DNA of 64,000 nt, from NCBI RefSeq assembly GCF_002355595.1, contig NZ_AP017422.1, positions 2,914,001 to 2,978,000 of the forward strand, written 5' to 3'. The notes under the pieces were generated by a model. The model saw only the letters and a list, made by a program, of their open reading frames with translations. It was not told the origin of the DNA and did not search any database. Of the stretch, positions 36,948 through 45,423 are shown one piece after another (the first letter of the stretch is position 1; each line of letters opens with the position of its first letter). The DNA is from Filimonas lacunae. Its GTDB lineage: Bacteria; Bacteroidota; Bacteroidia; Chitinophagales; Chitinophagaceae. Made by a program: the position numbers and the translations under genes.

Positions 36948-39203
36948 ATGAACAGATTTATCTGCATGGCATTGCTATGCCTTTGCATCAGCCGCTTTGC
37001 TCCGGCACAATCCTTTGTGTGGTCCGCTGCTACAGCTAACGATAGTGTTTCTGTTGACCGCCAGATAAAGCTTCTGGCGGCAGAAGTGATGAACGTGTAC
37101 ACGGATAGCAGCCGTAAAAACTATCTTGAAAATGTATACAGGTTGCAGCTACTCACAGGTCAGTATAAACAGGCCGTAGCCACTGCAAAAGTCTGGCTGC
37201 CGCTATGGGAAGCGGCAAGCCCTTATAAGCCTGCTGTAAGCTTGTCCTATCAATTGTATGCACAGGCAGTAATGGAACAGTCGAAGCATCCGGGAAACCT
37301 GACAGAAATTTATACTGCATTTTTTCATAATGCCATGGCGAAGCTGGATGATAAAACGGCTTACCGGGAATATGGTGGTTTCTTTAGTGCAGGAGGGTAT
37401 GAAGCATTGAAAGAGCAGTTTCAACACCAACTAGCTGCCGTGCACGAAGACGGTCTATTAGATCATAAAGAAGCTGTTGCGTTATGTACCAGCTATGCAG
37501 ATTGGAAATTGTTTGAACAAACAGAAGCGTTGGCGCAGTCGCTTATCCTGAACGATTGCAAAAGGCGATATACCGTAAGTGATCAACTGGTGTCCATAGC
37601 CGGTGGCATACAAATTCATGTGGTGGTGATTGGGAAAAAAGGAATGATTAGGCCTGTGCCCGCTGCCTTACAGTATACCATTTATGCGGATAGCGTACCT
37701 GGTATCCGTTTGTTTGCACCGCCTGCATATGGGTATGCAGGCGTAATGGCTTACAGCCGTGGCAAAGGGTTGAGTCCGGATAACATTGTACCCTTTGAGC
37801 ATGATGGCGAAGATGCTGATCAAATCATTACCTGGATTGCCAGGCAGCCCTGGTGTAATGGCAAAGTGGGCATGTATGGGGGTAGTTATAACGGCTTTAC
37901 CCAATGGGCAGCAGCAAAGTACCATAACCCTGCATTAAAAACGATTGTGCCGTATGTGGCTGCTATACCGGGTCTTGGTCTGCCTATGGAAAATAACGTG
38001 TTCCTGAATGCGAATTATGGCTGGGCTTTCTACACCACTAATCACCGTTACCTGGACAATCTTGTTTACAATAATCCTGCCCGCTGGCGTTCACTTAACT
38101 GGAATTGGTTTAACAGCGGCGTTTCTTACAGGAAGATAGATAGCATAGATGGCGCGCCTCATCCCTGGCTACAGCGTTGGCTGCAACATCCGGATTATGA
38201 CCGTTACTGGCAACAGCAGGTGCCTTATCAGCAGGACTTCGCCGGCATTCAGATACCAGTGCTTACGGTGGAAGGTTACTATGATGATGGGCAGATCTCT
38301 GGTTTACATTATTACCTGGAGCACCTGAAATATAATACAAACGCCGATCATTATCTGCTTATTGGACCCTATGACCATTTTGGCACACAAACCGGCGGCG
38401 TGCCTGTATTGCGTGGCTATGAGGTTGACCCGGTGGCATTGATCAGTACACGGGAAGTAACCTGGCAATGGCTGGATTATGTATTGAAAGGTGGCCCTCG
38501 CCCCGGCATTCTTTCCAACAAGGTGAACTATGAAGTGATGGGTGCTAACAAGTGGGAACATGCAGCGTCTTTAGCTGATATGGCCAGCAAGCGGTTAAGA
38601 TTGTACCTGACAGATCAACAGAACGGAAATGACTATCTGCTTGCTGAGCATACACCTGGTGCCTTCTCAACAGTGAATGATACTATTGACCTGGCAAACA
38701 GACAAAGTCTATACGGCGATTATTACCCCTCGCCTATCATGAAACAACAGCCTGACCGCAGTAATGGGTTGTTCTTTCTTACAAAGCCTTTTGATGAGCC
38801 TGTACAAATCAATGGAAGGTTCAGTGGCGAGTTAAGGGCTATTATCAATAAAAAAGACATGGATATAACGGTAGTGTTTTATGAGGTAACACCTGAAGGG
38901 AAATATTTTCAGCTCTCTTATTTCCTGGGAAGGGCAAGCTATGCAAAGGATATGACGAGCCGGCAATTGCTGCATCCTGGCCAGGAAGAACGCATACCCT
39001 TTGAGCGTACACGGCTGGTAAGCCGTCAACTGCGCAAAGGCAGCCGCCTGCTGGTAGTGGTAAACGGCGATAAAAACCCGTTTGCAGAGATTAATTATGG
39101 CACTGGCGGGGATGTTGCCGATGAAACCAGTAACGATGGAAAAACACCTTTATTCATTCAATGGACGAATTCCAGTTACATTGATGTGCCGGTTAAGTTA
39201 TAG
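36948..39203 (+). CDS. Secreted CocE/NonD-family (X-Pro dipeptidyl-peptidase-like) hydrolase
   Basis: 751 residues, signal peptide 1-20 ('...SRFAPAQS'). An N-terminal helical region of about 200 residues precedes the alpha/beta-hydrolase core; the nucleophile elbow is 'GKVGMYGGSYNGFTQWAAA' (G-x-S-Y-x-G), the acid is likely in 'TVEGYYDDGQ' and the His in 'LIGPYDHFGTQ'. The C-terminal jelly-roll domain typical of the family is 'GRFSGELRAIINKKDMDITVVFYEVTPEGKYF'. Relatives cleave X-Pro dipeptides or esters/acyl groups; the exact substrate is unknown. Confidence 0.92.
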   Translation: MNRFICMALLCLCISRFAPAQSFVWSAATANDSVSVDRQIKLLAAEVMNVYTDSSRKNYLENVYRLQLLTGQYKQAVATAKVWLPLWEAASPYKPAVSLSYQLYAQAVMEQSKHPGNLTEIYTAFFHNAMAKLDDKTAYREYGGFFSAGGYEALKEQFQHQLAAVHEDGLLDHKEAVALCTSYADWKLFEQTEALAQSLILNDCKRRYTVSDQLVSIAGGIQIHVVVIGKKGMIRPVPAALQYTIYADSVPGIRLFAPPAYGYAGVMAYSRGKGLSPDNIVPFEHDGEDADQIITWIARQPWCNGKVGMYGGSYNGFTQWAAAKYHNPALKTIVPYVAAIPGLGLPMENNVFLNANYGWAFYTTNHRYLDNLVYNNPARWRSLNWNWFNSGVSYRKIDSIDGAPHPWLQRWLQHPDYDRYWQQQVPYQQDFAGIQIPVLTVEGYYDDGQISGLHYYLEHLKYNTNADHYLLIGPYDHFGTQTGGVPVLRGYEVDPVALISTREVTWQWLDYVLKGGPRPGILSNKVNYEVMGANKWEHAASLADMASKRLRLYLTDQQNGNDYLLAEHTPGAFSTVNDTIDLANRQSLYGDYYPSPIMKQQPDRSNGLFFLTKPFDEPVQINGRFSGELRAIINKKDMDITVVFYEVTPEGKYFQLSYFLGRASYAKDMTSRQLLHPGQEERIPFERTRLVSRQLRKGSRLLVVVNGDKNPFAEINYGTGGDVADETSNDGKTPLFIQWTNSSYIDVPVKL

Positions 39204-39252
39204 ATGTTTATCACCCCTGAACCTTTTGTGCAAAGTAAGTATGGGGCAAACA

Positions 39253-39294
39253 ACACAGGGCATTCACTTTATAGGTGAATACCCTGTGTGTTTT
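39253..39294 (+). terminator. Terminator after the CocE-type hydrolase
   Basis: 15-bp stem with one mismatch (ACACAGGGCATTCAC at 39253-39267 against 39275-39289) followed by TTTT. Confidence 0.78.
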
Positions 39295-39314
39295 CTACAG
39301 ATGGGGGGCATCTG

Positions 39315-39422
39315 TTACCATTTTCTGTTCTTATCGTAGAATAAATTCACCCTGGTTAAATCCCAGGTACCAGGTGTAAAAAAGTAAGGCAACACCAGGC
39401 CTTGCTCACCCTGGATGGGAAA
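39315..39422 (-). pseudogene. Orphan C-terminal protein fragment
   Basis: An open minus-strand stretch of about 35 codons ending in TAA at 39315 reads 'GEQGLVLPYFFTPGTWDL' followed by 'TRVNLFYDKNRKW'. The composition (aromatic, Pro/Gly turns, charged end) looks like a genuine protein end rather than a random frame. There is a stop just upstream and no start, so it is probably the tail of a deleted gene. Family not recognised. Confidence 0.4.
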
Positions 39423-39453
39423 CGACTATTAACAGTCTGCAAAGTGCTAACAA

Positions 39454-39891
39454 TTATTCCTGGTCGTAATAAGTAGCGTCCCTTATAATCTTTCCATTTT
39501 GTATAGTCAACACAGTACATATGGGTAGTTGCCAGGCACCTGTACTGTCTGATGAAGCACTGGAAACAAATTCAACGGTAACATGATCACCGCTTGCATA
39601 TACCTGTCTTACATCGTCTTTGATATCTGGAAACAAGGCTGCCAGTTCTGTATACTTTTTTATAATTTGTTGCCGTGTTTGGTAAACAGGCTCCTTACCC
39701 AGCGATGGGTCAAGAAACAAAGCAGAGTCGCTATAGTAATCTGCCATCTGTTTCCAATCGTGCCGGTTAAAAGCAGCAAACATATTTCTGGCTACCTGTT
39801 CTGATGTGCCGGAGTTTGGATGAGCGGGTATGTTACAAGCTGTAATGCTCAGTAGTGTAATGATGGTTAAGGATAAAAGCAGATGTTTCAT
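39454..39891 (-). CDS. SnoaL/NTF2-like lipoprotein
   Basis: 145 residues from the ATG at 39891 ('MKHLLLSLTIITLLSITACN'), a lipoprotein signal with lipobox ITAC; a longer in-frame start would bury this signal and is rejected. The rest is one SnoaL-like/NTF2 cone: 'VARNMFAAFNRHDWKQMADYYSDSALFLDP', 'IKKYTELAALFPDIKDDVRQVYASGDHVTVEF', 'CTVLTIQNGKIIRDATYYD'. These folds are ligand pockets or small isomerase-like enzymes; catalytic residues are not assignable. The start is 10 nt from the preceding gene's stop at 39902, so probably co-transcribed. Confidence 0.87.
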   Translation of the reverse strand: MKHLLLSLTIITLLSITACNIPAHPNSGTSEQVARNMFAAFNRHDWKQMADYYSDSALFLDPSLGKEPVYQTRQQIIKKYTELAALFPDIKDDVRQVYASGDHVTVEFVSSASSDSTGAWQLPICTVLTIQNGKIIRDATYYDQE

Positions 39892-39901
39892 ATTAACTAA
39901 T

Positions 39902-40750
39902 TTACCATGTTTCTCCATATATGTAAGCGTATTTTTTAGAATAATCTTCCATGGGAACAAAATGCCCGGTTTCAGGATGATATAGAAATGTCAGCTTCAC
40001 TTTTCTGCTTTTGTCATATATGCTACTCATATCAACGGAGGAGTAGCGTATGGTTCCTGTAAAAACGATATCGTTATAGCCATCCAGGTTTTGGTCTGTA
40101 CAGGTATGTGCAAACTCGAAGGGGGAATTAATGTCATTGTCGTCATAGCCATCATAAGTTAGTGGTCTGTTTCCTCTGAATTGTTCCATCAATTGCTCAA
40201 CGGTATCTTTGTTGATACGATATATTTCATGCCAGCCATTTCCTTTGGCTGTAGCAGAAACTCCGAATAAAAACGGTTTCGCATCAGGGAAAATGCGTAA
40301 GAGAGAAAGTCGCATCGTCCGTAACCTTGTTACTAATTTGCCGGAAATAGTAAACAGGTATTGATCTTTCCAGGGGAAAGAAGCATTAGATCCGTCATGA
40401 AAATCATATTCCAACAGGTAGTAAAAAAGATCAGAACCGTAGAACTTCACTTTTTTGAAATAATTAATAGTAACCCGGTGATGATGTAGCGTATAAATAT
40501 GACAGTTTTCCTGTAAGGCTTTGATAAAAGCGGCACTGTCTTTTATCAAAGGATATTGTTTTATTGCTGTAAAAGGAACAGACTGATAGTCGTAAACGGG
40601 TTCTGGTGTGTAGCTTCCTGTAGCTGGTGTGGCAGAAGCCGTATCTGCCGGCGCTATACTTTGTTGTCTGGTAATAATGGAAGAAAGTTCCTTATACGGG
40701 TTGCTATTGACCAGAAGCAGGTATAGCATAGCCCCCAAAAAGCGGATCAT
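39902..40750 (-). CDS. Uncharacterised exported protein
   Basis: 282 residues with an N-terminal hydrophobic segment ('FLGAMLYLLLVNS') likely to be a signal peptide or anchor, then a Ser/Thr/Pro/Ala-rich linker and a beta-rich body. 'QNLDGYNDIVFTGTIRYSS' resembles a single VCBS/FG-GAP-like D-x-D-G-x-x-D motif. No homologue recognised. Probably in one unit with the SnoaL-like lipoprotein gene downstream. Confidence 0.8.
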   Translation of the reverse strand: MIRFLGAMLYLLLVNSNPYKELSSIITRQQSIAPADTASATPATGSYTPEPVYDYQSVPFTAIKQYPLIKDSAAFIKALQENCHIYTLHHHRVTINYFKKVKFYGSDLFYYLLEYDFHDGSNASFPWKDQYLFTISGKLVTRLRTMRLSLLRIFPDAKPFLFGVSATAKGNGWHEIYRINKDTVEQLMEQFRGNRPLTYDGYDDNDINSPFEFAHTCTDQNLDGYNDIVFTGTIRYSSVDMSSIYDKSRKVKLTFLYHPETGHFVPMEDYSKKYAYIYGETW

Positions 40751-40828
40751 AAGTAGTTGTTGAATAAAAGGAAGAAGGAATAATGTATTTATAAAAATAC
40801 TTACTTATTATGAATAAATATAAATATC

Positions 40829-40866
40829 TGATAAACAAAAAACACCGGAGCGTTTTTTGTTTATCA
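40829..40866 (-). terminator. AT-rich hairpin after the DUF4406 gene
   Basis: 15-bp perfect stem (TGATAAACAAAAAAC at 40829-40843, complement 40852-40866) with loop ACCGGAGC. It lies 62 nt past the stop of the leftward gene at 40928; the T-rich arm could act as the release tract, but no separate U-run follows. Confidence 0.5.
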
Positions 40867-40927
40867 AACTATCATTCACTCTCCCATCTACCTCTGGCAG
40901 TTTTGAAGGTGAGGCCTGAGCCACACC

Positions 40928-41290
40928 TTATTTCTTTTCGGCATCTGGCACTTCGTCCAGACTATAATATATAGGTAGGCCCCGTTCTTTAGCTACTTTT
41001 ACATCTTCATCGGCTCCTTTAGAAGCGCCTTCTAATCGAAGTATGGCATCACATTTTTCCAGCATGCGGTGTGCAACGGGGTATTGAATTTCTTCCCAGG
41101 CTTTATCGCCGGGTTGCTGAGAGCCCGCCAGGTGAATTAAAGGCAGCGCTATCCATTCTCCAATAAAAGGCACATGTCCTTTTCTAAATAAAGGCAAAGC
41201 CACCGATTCCAGCTTTTCCAGGTTTTTCTTCATTAACTCAGGATTGTCGTTTGTGCCACTGCGATAAGGACCGGCAATAAGAATAAGCAT
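40928..41290 (-). CDS. DUF4406 (nucleoside 2-deoxyribosyltransferase-like) protein
   Basis: 120 residues. Starts 'MLILIAGPYRSGTNDNPEL', the A-G-P-Y/x-R motif of the nucleoside-deoxyribosyltransferase-like Rossmann fold; 'ALPLFRKGHVPFIGEWIALPLI' and 'MLEKCDAILRLEGASKGADEDVKVAKERGLPIYYSLDEV' (with the G-A-D-E-D segment in the usual active-site position) complete it. Relatives act on N-glycosidic bonds of nucleosides or nucleotides; true activity unproven. Confidence 0.85.
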   Translation of the reverse strand: MLILIAGPYRSGTNDNPELMKKNLEKLESVALPLFRKGHVPFIGEWIALPLIHLAGSQQPGDKAWEEIQYPVAHRMLEKCDAILRLEGASKGADEDVKVAKERGLPIYYSLDEVPDAEKK

Positions 41291-41351
41291 GTGTGATTAT
41301 TTTTTACGAAACAAAGCAGAATCGGGCACAATACTCTTAAGGTAGTTTAAG

Positions 41352-41939
41352 TTATTCTTTGCGTAGCTGTTTTTTACGGATGCCGCTTAAAAACTCTGGT
41401 GTAATGCCCAAGTAAGAGGCTATTTGTTTTTGTGTAAGCTTGGTGGCTATTTGAGGGTATTTGTGTAAAAAACGGAAATAGCGCTCCTCTGCCTTTAACG
41501 TGAGATTTTCTATGGTGCGCAGTTGTTCCCGCGTATAGGCATTTTGCATCAGTATACGGAAAAAGCGTTCAAAAGCAGGGATAACAGTGAATAATTCGTC
41601 AAAATGGTCTTTACTAATATTGAAAACAATGCTGTCTTCTATGGTTTCAATAAAGGTCATGCTGGACTTTTCATTCAAAAAGCAGTACATATCCGTTAAC
41701 CACCAATCTGCCACCGCAAACATAATAGTAGACTCTCTCCCGCTTTCATCTAGGCAGTACGACCGTAAAGCGCCGGAGTGAATATAACTGAGCTGGTTAC
41801 AATACTGGCCTTCTGCCAGTATTGTTGTTTTTTTAGGTATTTCTTTATAGGTGAGTATAGAAATAAAATAATCCTGCTCTTCCCGGGTAAGGGCAATGTG
41901 TTTATGAATGTTTTTTAAAATCGGATCGTGCAATTCCAT
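41352..41939 (-). CDS. Crp/Fnr-family transcriptional regulator
   Basis: 195 residues. A cyclic-nucleotide-binding-like beta-roll ('KKTTILAEGQYCNQLSYIHSGALRSYCLDESGRESTIMFAVADWWLTD') and a short C-terminal HTH ('LTQKQIASYLGITPEFLSGIRKK'). The canonical cAMP phosphate-binding cassette (G-E-x-x-x-x-R-S-A) is missing, as in most Bacteroidota proteins of this type, so the ligand is unknown. Divergent from the deaminase gene. Confidence 0.92.
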   Translation of the reverse strand: MELHDPILKNIHKHIALTREEQDYFISILTYKEIPKKTTILAEGQYCNQLSYIHSGALRSYCLDESGRESTIMFAVADWWLTDMYCFLNEKSSMTFIETIEDSIVFNISKDHFDELFTVIPAFERFFRILMQNAYTREQLRTIENLTLKAEERYFRFLHKYPQIATKLTQKQIASYLGITPEFLSGIRKKQLRKE

Positions 41940-42038
41940 TGAGTGATGAGGAAGGTTACCTGCTAATGAATTTTTGTAAAGATACCCTACCCGGTTGAAT
42001 CCGGCGGTTTTAGGAGGGATTCTGTAATATTGCGGTTA

Positions 42039-42503
42039 ATGAATACCAGAAGTTTGCAGGTGAACGATGAAATATTTATGAGGCGTTGTTTAGCACTTGC
42101 TTCCATAGCGAAGTCTCGTGGCAAAACAGCTGTAGGGGCACTGGTAGTGAGGGATAATGAAATTATAGCGGAAGGTATAGAGTCTTCCGAAGAATATCCG
42201 GCACTTGTTGCGCACGCCGAAATTGTGGCCTTATTAAAAGCAGCAGAAGTGCTGGGTACAAGAGATCTTAGTGGCTGTATTATGTACACTACTGCTGAAC
42301 CCTGTTTTATGTGTAGTTATCTGCTTAGGGAAACCAAAATTGGAGAAGTGGTTTTCGGTGCTTCAGCCGGGCAGATTGGAGGAACTAATCCTGATTTTCC
42401 TTTACTTACTACCGACAAAATAGCCCGATGGCCGGTGCAGCTTACGATAAGAGGTGCTGTGCTGGAACAGGAATGTATAGCCATGTTGCGAAAGCAGCAT
42501 TAA
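42039..42503 (+). CDS. Zinc-dependent nucleoside/guanine deaminase-like enzyme
   Basis: 154 residues from the ATG at 42039; a TTG 9 nt upstream is also in frame. The cytidine-deaminase-fold zinc site is complete: 'VAHAEIVALLKA' (His ligand and catalytic Glu) and 'TTAEPCFMCSYLL' (P-C-x-x-C). 'SRGKTAVGALVVRDNEIIAEG' matches the guanine deaminase/TadA-like branch. Probably a free-base or nucleoside deaminase; not the essential TadA, because the tRNA-binding C-terminal residues are not evident. A near-consensus -7 element (TAATATTG) lies directly before it. Confidence 0.88.
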   Translation: MNTRSLQVNDEIFMRRCLALASIAKSRGKTAVGALVVRDNEIIAEGIESSEEYPALVAHAEIVALLKAAEVLGTRDLSGCIMYTTAEPCFMCSYLLRETKIGEVVFGASAGQIGGTNPDFPLLTTDKIARWPVQLTIRGAVLEQECIAMLRKQH

Positions 42504-42524
42504 CAGCACAGTTTCTATCCCTCT

Positions 42525-42609
42525 TTAATTTTTTATGGTGCCATCTTTGTAAAGGTCTAATGCCTTTTGTAAAATGCTTTTGATAGCCGCCTGTTTTACA
42601 AACAAAAAA
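42525..42609 (-). pseudogene. Possible orphan C-terminal fragment
   Basis: A minus-strand frame ending in TAA at 42525 reads 'QAAIKSILQKALDLYKDG' then 'TIKN', an amphipathic helix with normal protein composition, directly behind the HIT terminator. No start is present. It may be the tail of a lost gene or chance; weak. Confidence 0.2.
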
Positions 42610-42638
42610 AACGGAAAGAATGATGAATTCTTTCCGTT
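42604..42638 (-). terminator. Terminator of the HIT-family gene
   Basis: 11-bp stem AACGGAAAGAA (42610-42620) and TTCTTTCCGTT (42628-42638), with the plus-strand A-run at 42604-42610 as U-tract for the leftward message. Confidence 0.85.
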
Positions 42639-42661
42639 AAGCGCAGAGTAGTAACTACCTG

Positions 42662-43090
42662 CTATAAATGAGCTTTGATCTTTGCCATTACCTCAGCGTA
42701 ACCTTCTTCTGTAAGAAATACTTTTTCGTCGGGCTGCATATCAAATGTGCTACCCCATTTGGGTTTGTCTTCCTGTTTAGGTACAAGGTGGAAATGAATG
42801 TGCGGCATTTTGTCGCCATATGCGCCGTAATTGATTTTGCCTGCATTAAAGGCTGTTTTAACAGCTTTGGCTACTTTGGCAACATCGTTCATAAAGCTGT
42901 TACGGTCTGCTTCACTGAGTTCAAAAATCTCTTCTTTATGTTCTTTTTTATACGCTACTACGCATCTTCCGGGGTAGGTTTGTTCTTTAAAAAGATAAAG
43001 TATAGAGGAATCCAATTCGCAGATTTCCATCATTACATCTGTCAGTCTTTGGTCTTTCCCGCAATACATGCAGGCATTGGTAAGGGACAT
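42662..43090 (-). CDS. HIT-family nucleotide hydrolase/transferase
   Basis: 142 residues. The histidine triad is H97-I-H99-F-H101 in 'DKMPHIHFHLVPK'; an N-terminal C-x-x-C pair ('CMYCGKD') may bind zinc as in other HIT proteins. 'YPGRCVVAYKKEHKEEIFEL' is the usual nucleotide-side strand. HIT proteins hydrolyse nucleotide phosphoramidates or dinucleotides; the substrate is unknown. Confidence 0.93.
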   Translation of the reverse strand: MSLTNACMYCGKDQRLTDVMMEICELDSSILYLFKEQTYPGRCVVAYKKEHKEEIFELSEADRNSFMNDVAKVAKAVKTAFNAGKINYGAYGDKMPHIHFHLVPKQEDKPKWGSTFDMQPDEKVFLTEEGYAEVMAKIKAHL

Positions 43091-43218
43091 ATTGAATATT
43101 GTTGTTAAATTAAAGGGTGAGCGAATTTAATAAAGACCGCTAAACCAATGTGTTTTTCTGGCAAAAAAAGAACAGATTGGTGCCGGTAACTCCTAAAAAT
43201 GGTTCTAAACAGTTAACA

Positions 43219-43851
43219 ATGAAGCAAATAGTAAAAAAGTATTCTGTTTTGATATGCATGTTTATTGGCGCAAGCTTACTGGTGATAGCAACCCTACTAT
43301 ATCCGGGAGGTTCGTTGGCTGATAAAAATGCTATTGGTTTTGACTGGTCAAAAAATTTCATCAGTAATTTATTTGCACCCAATGCTCTGAATGGTATGAA
43401 AAATCCATCCAGAGCCTGGGCTATCATTGGAATGGCTTTTCATGTAGTGGGGAATGGCCTTTTTTTTATCCATATGTCCCAGAAAATGCCTTCTAAACAT
43501 GCAGCTGTTGTGTTAAAATATGTAGGGGCAGCCAACATGTTATTTACTTTTTTAATTGTAACAGTGCTGCATGATATTATGGTCACTATATCCAGCACCC
43601 TGTCTTTATTGGGCTTATTTTATGTTACGGTATTTATCCTGAAAACAAGTCTTCATTTTTGGAAGTTTTGTTGTGTTGTTTGCCTGTTGATTTTTTACTA
43701 TACACTGTACTTGTATGGTTCGGGTAATTGGGGCTTGCTGGCTATTATGCAAAAGGTGTCCTTCATTTGTTTCATGTTATTAGTACTGGGTTTAGAGTAT
43801 TTTACCAGTCCGGAAGATTTTAAACAAGCTGTGCCTAAAGCTATCCAATAA
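43219..43851 (+). CDS. Multi-pass membrane protein, unknown function (DUF998-like)
   Basis: 210 residues from the ATG at 43219 ('MKQIVKKYSVLICMFIGA'). Six hydrophobic helices spread over the whole length. The first extracytoplasmic loop 'SLADKNAIGFDWSKNFISNL' resembles DUF998/frpC-type small membrane proteins, which carry an 'SNL'-type motif there. No catalytic motif. The frame extends 69 nt further upstream but without a sensible start. Confidence 0.8.
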   Translation: MKQIVKKYSVLICMFIGASLLVIATLLYPGGSLADKNAIGFDWSKNFISNLFAPNALNGMKNPSRAWAIIGMAFHVVGNGLFFIHMSQKMPSKHAAVVLKYVGAANMLFTFLIVTVLHDIMVTISSTLSLLGLFYVTVFILKTSLHFWKFCCVVCLLIFYYTLYLYGSGNWGLLAIMQKVSFICFMLLVLGLEYFTSPEDFKQAVPKAIQ

Positions 43852-43898
43852 AAAAAGTTCCAACGCTGCACTGCATTAATGCTGTGCAATGTTGGAAC
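43851..43898 (-). terminator. Terminator of the LLM oxidoreductase gene
   Basis: Stem GTTCCAAC (43857-43864) and GTTGGAAC (43891-43898) with a second paired inner segment (GCACTGC/GCTGTGC region). The A-run at 43851-43856 supplies U residues to the leftward transcript; it overlaps the end of the convergent gene. Confidence 0.75.
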
Positions 43899-43923
43899 TG
43901 CTATTAATGTGTCAGGCTAATTT

Positions 43924-44946
43924 TTAACGCCAACCTAATCCGGGGGCTACATGCTCCAGGATAGAGGACAATACATGTATGTTGTAATCAACTCCCAATG
44001 TATTGGGTATGGTTAAAAGAAGGGTATCTGCTTCCTGGATAGCTTCGTCCTCGGCCAGCTCTTTAATGAGTTGATCAGGTTCGGCAGCATAACTTCTTCC
44101 AAAAATGGCGCGTTTGTCACTTTCAATATAACCTATCTTATCTGAACGACCGGCATCCTGACCAAAGTAGTATCTGTCCTGATCGTTTACCAATGCAAAG
44201 ATGGAGCGACTTACCGATACCCGTGGTTCGCGCTGGTGCCCGGCCTTACGCCATGCCTCTTTGTATAGTCTTATTTGTTCAGCCTGTTGCACATGGAAAG
44301 GTTTACCTCCTTCGTCATATTTCAGGGTGGAGCTTTGCAGATGCATTCCGTTTTCTGCCGCCCAAACAGCTGTTGCATTGGAAGCTGCACCCCACCAGAT
44401 TCGTTGCCGCAGGCTTTCGGAATAAGGCTCTAATCGTAATAAGCCCGGCGGGTTAGGAAACATGGGAAAAGGATTGGGTTCGGCAAACCCCTCCCCTTTT
44501 AGCTTATCCAAAAACTCCAGTGCCTTACGGCGCCCCATATCCCCATCAGTTTCTCCGGTAGCCGGTTCATAACCAAAATAGCGCCAGCCATCAATTACCT
44601 GTTCCGGCGAACCTCTGCTGATTCCTAACTGTAACCGTCCCCGCGAAATAAGGTCAGCTGCACCGGCATCTTCTACCATATACAGCGGATTCTCGTAACG
44701 CATGTCAATGACCCCGGTACCAATTTCAATATTACTTGTTTTAGCACCGATGGCAGATAGCAAAGGAAAGGGAGATGCCAGCTGGGCAGCAAAATGATGT
44801 ACCCGAAAGTAGGCGCCGTCTAACCCGATCTCTTCTGCGGCAACAGCCAGATCTATGGACTGCAGCAGCGTATCACTTGCTGTGCGGGTTTTATAAGCCG
44901 GATGACCAGACCAATGCCCAAATGATAAAAATCCTATTTTCTTCAT
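43924..44946 (-). CDS. LLM-class (luciferase-like) flavin-dependent oxidoreductase
   Basis: 340 residues from the ATG at 44946 ('MKKIGFLSFGHWSGHPAYKT'); a GAGGT sequence precedes it, and an earlier ATG at 44964 is also in frame. TIM-barrel monooxygenase features: 'EEIGLDGAYFRVHHFAAQLASPFPLLSAIGAKTSNIEIGTGV', 'LGISRGSPEQVIDGWRYFGYEP'. These enzymes use reduced FMN to oxidise small organics; the substrate is unknown. Monocistronic with its own terminator. Confidence 0.92.
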   Translation of the reverse strand: MKKIGFLSFGHWSGHPAYKTRTASDTLLQSIDLAVAAEEIGLDGAYFRVHHFAAQLASPFPLLSAIGAKTSNIEIGTGVIDMRYENPLYMVEDAGAADLISRGRLQLGISRGSPEQVIDGWRYFGYEPATGETDGDMGRRKALEFLDKLKGEGFAEPNPFPMFPNPPGLLRLEPYSESLRQRIWWGAASNATAVWAAENGMHLQSSTLKYDEGGKPFHVQQAEQIRLYKEAWRKAGHQREPRVSVSRSIFALVNDQDRYYFGQDAGRSDKIGYIESDKRAIFGRSYAAEPDQLIKELAEDEAIQEADTLLLTIPNTLGVDYNIHVLSSILEHVAPGLGWR

Positions 44947-45027
44947 AACAACACCTCTTTTCATGTAGTAAATAGCCGTTGTAAAGATAGCGTGTTAATG
45001 CATGTGGTAGCTTACTTTAAGAGTTCC

Positions 45028-45423
45028 TTAAACAAACCAGGTAGCCAGAAACACAATACTCAGGTAGGTCCAGAACAACGTGGCTGCTATATGTATCGCT
45101 GTTTCAAAAGATTTCCCCTTCCAAAGTCTGGAAGAGTAGCCGAAGAACTGGAACAGTAAGCGGATAAACCAAAAAATGCCAATACCCAATGCTATTTTTT
45201 TACCCAAACTGGTAGAGGTTAATTCTGCCGAAGAGCTGATGCATAATATGCCTATTAAAAATACCACCAGCGCTACAAAAAAAGTATGCACATACATCAA
45301 TTGCCGGTTTATCAGGCTTAGTGCGCTTAGCTCTTCCGACCAGTTAAAGTATTTAGGAAAAATGGCGTGTAATAAAGAGAGCAGTACTAATAGTGTCCCT
45401 ATCACTTTATAATGTATCTCCAT
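45028..45423 (-). CDS. Small membrane protein, last gene of a four-gene operon
   Basis: 131 residues, four predicted membrane helices (about 6-23, 45-63, 75-93, 108-128) with an 'FFGYSSRLWKGKSFET' loop. No family recognised. It overlaps the methyltransferase gene upstream by 17 bp, which implies coupled translation and a shared role. Confidence 0.82.
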   Translation of the reverse strand: MEIHYKVIGTLLVLLSLLHAIFPKYFNWSEELSALSLINRQLMYVHTFFVALVVFLIGILCISSSAELTSTSLGKKIALGIGIFWFIRLLFQFFGYSSRLWKGKSFETAIHIAATLFWTYLSIVFLATWFV

